From Acridotheres tristis (taxonomy: Eukaryota > Chordata > Aves > Passeriformes > Sturnidae): DNA of 64,000 nucleotides. The stretch is from positions 9,050,001-9,114,000 of the forward strand of contig CM072906.1 of assembly GCA_037013685.1 (NCBI GenBank), read 5' to 3'. Under the pieces are notes generated by a model that saw only the letters and a program-made list of their open reading frames with translations, searched no databases and was not told where the DNA came from. Both the position numbers and the translations under genes were made by a program. How positions within the stretch are numbered: the first letter of the stretch is position 1; each line of letters begins with the position of its first letter. This document shows positions 60,845 through 64,000 of the stretch, piece after piece.

Positions 60845-63800
60845 CTGGCAAAGCACAAAATGGGTTGGAATTGTTATATGAGAAACCTCACTCTTGGAAA
60901 AGAGAGAAAAATATTCCTTCCCAGGAAAATCAACTTTATCAGCTCGGAGTCACCAGCAGGAACATAAAGAAATTCCAGCCCAGTCATTGCTCAGCTGCTG
61001 TCGCCTTCTAATCCTATTTAAACTAAACCAAGCTGTAATCAGAGGTCCTCTATTCTCCTGAAACAAGTATTTGTGGAAAAAGGAGAAATTAAATAGATTA
61101 ATACCTAGAAGATGTTGAAACCTCAACCACTCTCCAAACTAAAACCTATCTGAATTAACCGAGTTCCATTTAAACAGAAATAAAACCTTGCTTTGTTGAT
61201 CCCACACCAAATGTGCAAACATTTGTGCGTGCAGGTGCCACAGGGAAGGGACAAAGGAAAAAGCAGAGGAGACTGAAGCCTTTTCTCTGTTAAAATTCCC
61301 TTTTCCTGCCACAGCTCGAGCATCACCTGCAGAGCCACACGGGCTCTCTGCAGCTCAACACCACGGGCCAAGTTTGGGAGCTGGAGAGGAGCCACAGGAA
61401 CACGGGCACGGCCTGGGCTCCAGCAGGAAGGCACCAAATCACAGCTCAAGCCTCTCCCTAGGACAGCCTCATGCAGGGAACATTCCTATTTTTAAATCCC
61501 TCTCACTGTGTGAATGAGTTTGGGGTCACCTCACCAGAAGAGCACGTCTGAGTCAAATCATGCCCTGGTTCAAGAGCTCCCTCCGAACCATCCTCAAATA
61601 AAAGCCACTCCAGCAGAAAAATCCATTTCCACATCAATTTATTTCAATTCTATTTATCAAGTATACTTGAAAAATTAAAAACCTTTTTTAAGGCTAAGCC
61701 TTCAAATCAAGAATAGTAATAATTTGCCCTAACACCTCTTTTTAGAATTTATTTCCACGTTCACAAACAGCTTCCTGCAGTGATAAGCAACAAAAAAAGT
61801 AACATAATTATTGCTTGCAAGCACTGGCTACATTTTTCTGGGCAGAACACACAGCTTTAAAAGCAGAAATTAATTAAAATGTCAGAGCTGAGCAGCAAAC
61901 AGAAGCTCAAAAACTCAAGGGTAAGGTTTTGTCAGGCTCTTCCTTTGCTTTTTTTGCCGGACAAAGCCCGGGAGCTTCTTCCACATCCATCACCACCCTT
62001 TTAAAGACAATAAATAAGCTTTTTGTCTTCCTCCTTGTCTCCATTAGCTTTGCCTTAAGCTATCAACCAGTTGAAAAGACTTTTCCAGAAGCAGGAAAGG
62101 GAATACTTCAACTCAATTACCGCAGCCCATCCTCATTAAAGCCCCGGCTCTCCCCACAAGCACACACCGCTAATGAGCGCTAATTAAAAGCCAAGGCTGC
62201 TCTTACAGAGGTGCACTCGGCTGCCACAGGCTCCCGACAAAGCCAGCTGGCTTCGGGATCAAAATAAATACCGTAACACGAGAGCTGAGCAATTATTGCA
62301 TGTGAATTGCCACGGAAAGTCCTCCTGCACTCAGTTTCTCACATCACGGCCACAGCAGGTAAAGCAAACAAAAGCAGCATCAATTTCCGATATATGAAAT
62401 ATTTTACACGTCCTTTTGCCAGTTTGTTCATGCTCACGCAGGAGAAATGACAAAATGTTGTTAGCTGAATCGGTTTTTTAATTAAAAATACTGTGATAAA
62501 AATAACCTGATGTTCATTAATTTGGGTTCTTGAACAACATGTCATGGTGTCCATCTGCTGCCCTTCCCGAGGAAACAGCCAAAATCTTCACACTGATTCC
62601 ACGGGATCTGCTCCAAGAGGAAGGAGGCTCTCACAGGATAACTGGGAATATCACAGTGCCCACAAGGCCAACCCCAAGGATTCTGAATTTGCTGAAGGGC
62701 ACAGAGTGACTCTCACAGACCCTCCCAGCTCTGAGCCCACCAAGACCAACCCATCTCATGGATTAGAGGACATTTATATTTTGATTTCGTTTTTTTTTTT
62801 TTTCCCCTTGCAGGGCAGAGCTCCCCAGCCTAAGGCAGAGTTTTCTGGAGCTGCTGCCCAGCTGTGCCCCCTCAGCATCCCTGGAATACCAGAGATTCCT
62901 GCCCAGGTAATTTCCATGGCAGCCTCTGTCACAGCTCAGGGAAGGGCAAAGGGAGAGGAGAGGAGAGAAGGAAGCAGAGAACACCTTTCCCTGAGCATTT
63001 CCAAGTGCTCTGAAATCTTTCATTGTGTTCCAAAGCAAGCAGACCAGACAGAGCAGGGACCCTCTGGCAGCCTGGGAAGCTGGGCTGTGCCAGAGGCTGG
63101 CAATGCCAGGCTCCCAGCTGAGAGCCAGACTATTTTTGTTCTGAATTAAAAACCCAAACATTTAAAAAACTCTTGACAATCTTGTTCTTTAAAAACTATA
63201 CACACTGGGAGAATTTCTTTCAGTGTGAGGTTTGCATATTTCTTTTCCAAAGGAAAAAAAAAATATTAATGTAGTTCCTTCCATATCTTCCAGAAAAACC
63301 TGTTTCTTAGTCCTGACTCAAACCAGAATAATATACCGAGATCTACACTGCACCTTACTGAATGAAATAAATGTTTGAAATCAGATACTAAAGGAGCAGG
63401 AAACTAATTTATCTGCCTGTAAGAATATTTCAAACTATGCAGTCTCTCTTATCTGTTCACTGTTACCTCATAAAATACAACAGCAAACCTAGTTCTAAGT
63501 CAAGTGCTGCCAGGGAAGTAATGGAATTTACAAACAAAAACATCATGTAAGTGGGCTGGATTGGATTAAACCCAAAGCCTTCTTAGAGCAAAAGCATGTC
63601 CAGGAATCCCATAAATCAAGTCTTTCATTTCAGTTTCTGGAGATGCTGTTTTGCATATAAAAAGGGCTTTTGGTTTTAATAGAGGAAAGAAAACTTTACT
63701 TTCATAACTCAATCCAAAATTAAACCCCAGTTTGATTAATCCCAGAGCTTTTCAAATCAAAGTTTTTCTCCACAAGGAGCCACAGGTGTCCTCACATGGT

Positions 63801-64000
63801 GTGTGTAACACACAGCTCCCCAGAGCAAAGGACATTTGTTATTTTGTCTCAGAGCTCAAGAAAATTGTACAAGCTACAGCAACATATCCTGAGGACAAAA
63901 AAAGAATCCCAAATGCACCCCAAGTTTGTCTGGTTTTATAGAGATAAAACAGAAAAGCAATTTTCAATAGAAGCTGGAAATTGCTGTAAATACAGCTTAT
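60845..64000 (-). other. PPM1D: PPM1D intron upstream of the exon 4 equivalent (open at right edge)
   Basis: At least 3.2 kb of intron. I searched by eye for the preceding PPM1D exon (human ...VIDQIPFLAVARALG) and did not find it, so it lies beyond 64000. A T-run is present near 62789-62803. Open frames at 62544-63149 have no recognised similarity. Confidence 0.8.

Noticed and set aside
62544..63149. 201-codon plus-strand open frame in the PPM1D intron
   Set aside because: It spans a T-run (FFFFFP stretch), has no recognisable domain and is antisense to PPM1D.

Overview
The window is vertebrate nuclear DNA, almost certainly from a bird. Two lines of evidence support this: fragments of the avian CR1 retroposon with the characteristic ATTCTATGATT-type 3' tail, and two recognisable vertebrate genes with avian-like compact introns. 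Bacterial operons, CRISPR arrays and phage genes are absent. I cannot fix the bird order from this window.

Layout, read along the minus strand because both genes run right to left. From 64000 down to about 53.8 kb lies the 3' half of PPM1D (the PP2C-family phosphatase Wip1): its last three coding exons (60654-60844, 59424-59663, 55790-56335) and a roughly 2 kb 3' untranslated region with several candidate polyadenylation signals. Exons encoding the N-terminal part lie beyond the right edge. A short intergenic stretch (about 52.9-53.8 kb) holds a CR1 fragment. A CpG island (about 52.1-53.1 kb) then carries the promoter of the next gene, with a TCTCGCGAGA palindrome, a TGACGTCA cAMP-response element, inverted CCAAT boxes and GC boxes.

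From about 52.6 kb to position 1 lies the 5' part of BCAS3: one non-coding first exon and ten coding exons that splice to 269 codons in a single consistent reading frame. It ends in the middle of the gene, and the remaining exons lie beyond the left edge. The order PPM1D then BCAS3, head to tail on one strand, is the same as in human, so this is conserved vertebrate synteny.

The remaining sequence is intron. The most distinctive content is tandem repeats: a 1.4 kb minisatellite at 31.2-32.6 kb, a second at 36.3-37.0 kb, a third at 43.9-44.2 kb, a polypurine AAAGG-type array at 25.2-25.4 kb, and a minisatellite at 59.63-59.96 kb. The last one has copied the real 3' splice site of PPM1D exon 5, including exon codons, several times into the preceding intron. 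CR1 fragments, a dispersed 170-bp direct duplication and long poly-A/T runs make up the rest. I found no convincing unknown gene system. The splice-site minisatellite in PPM1D is the observation most worth a second look.
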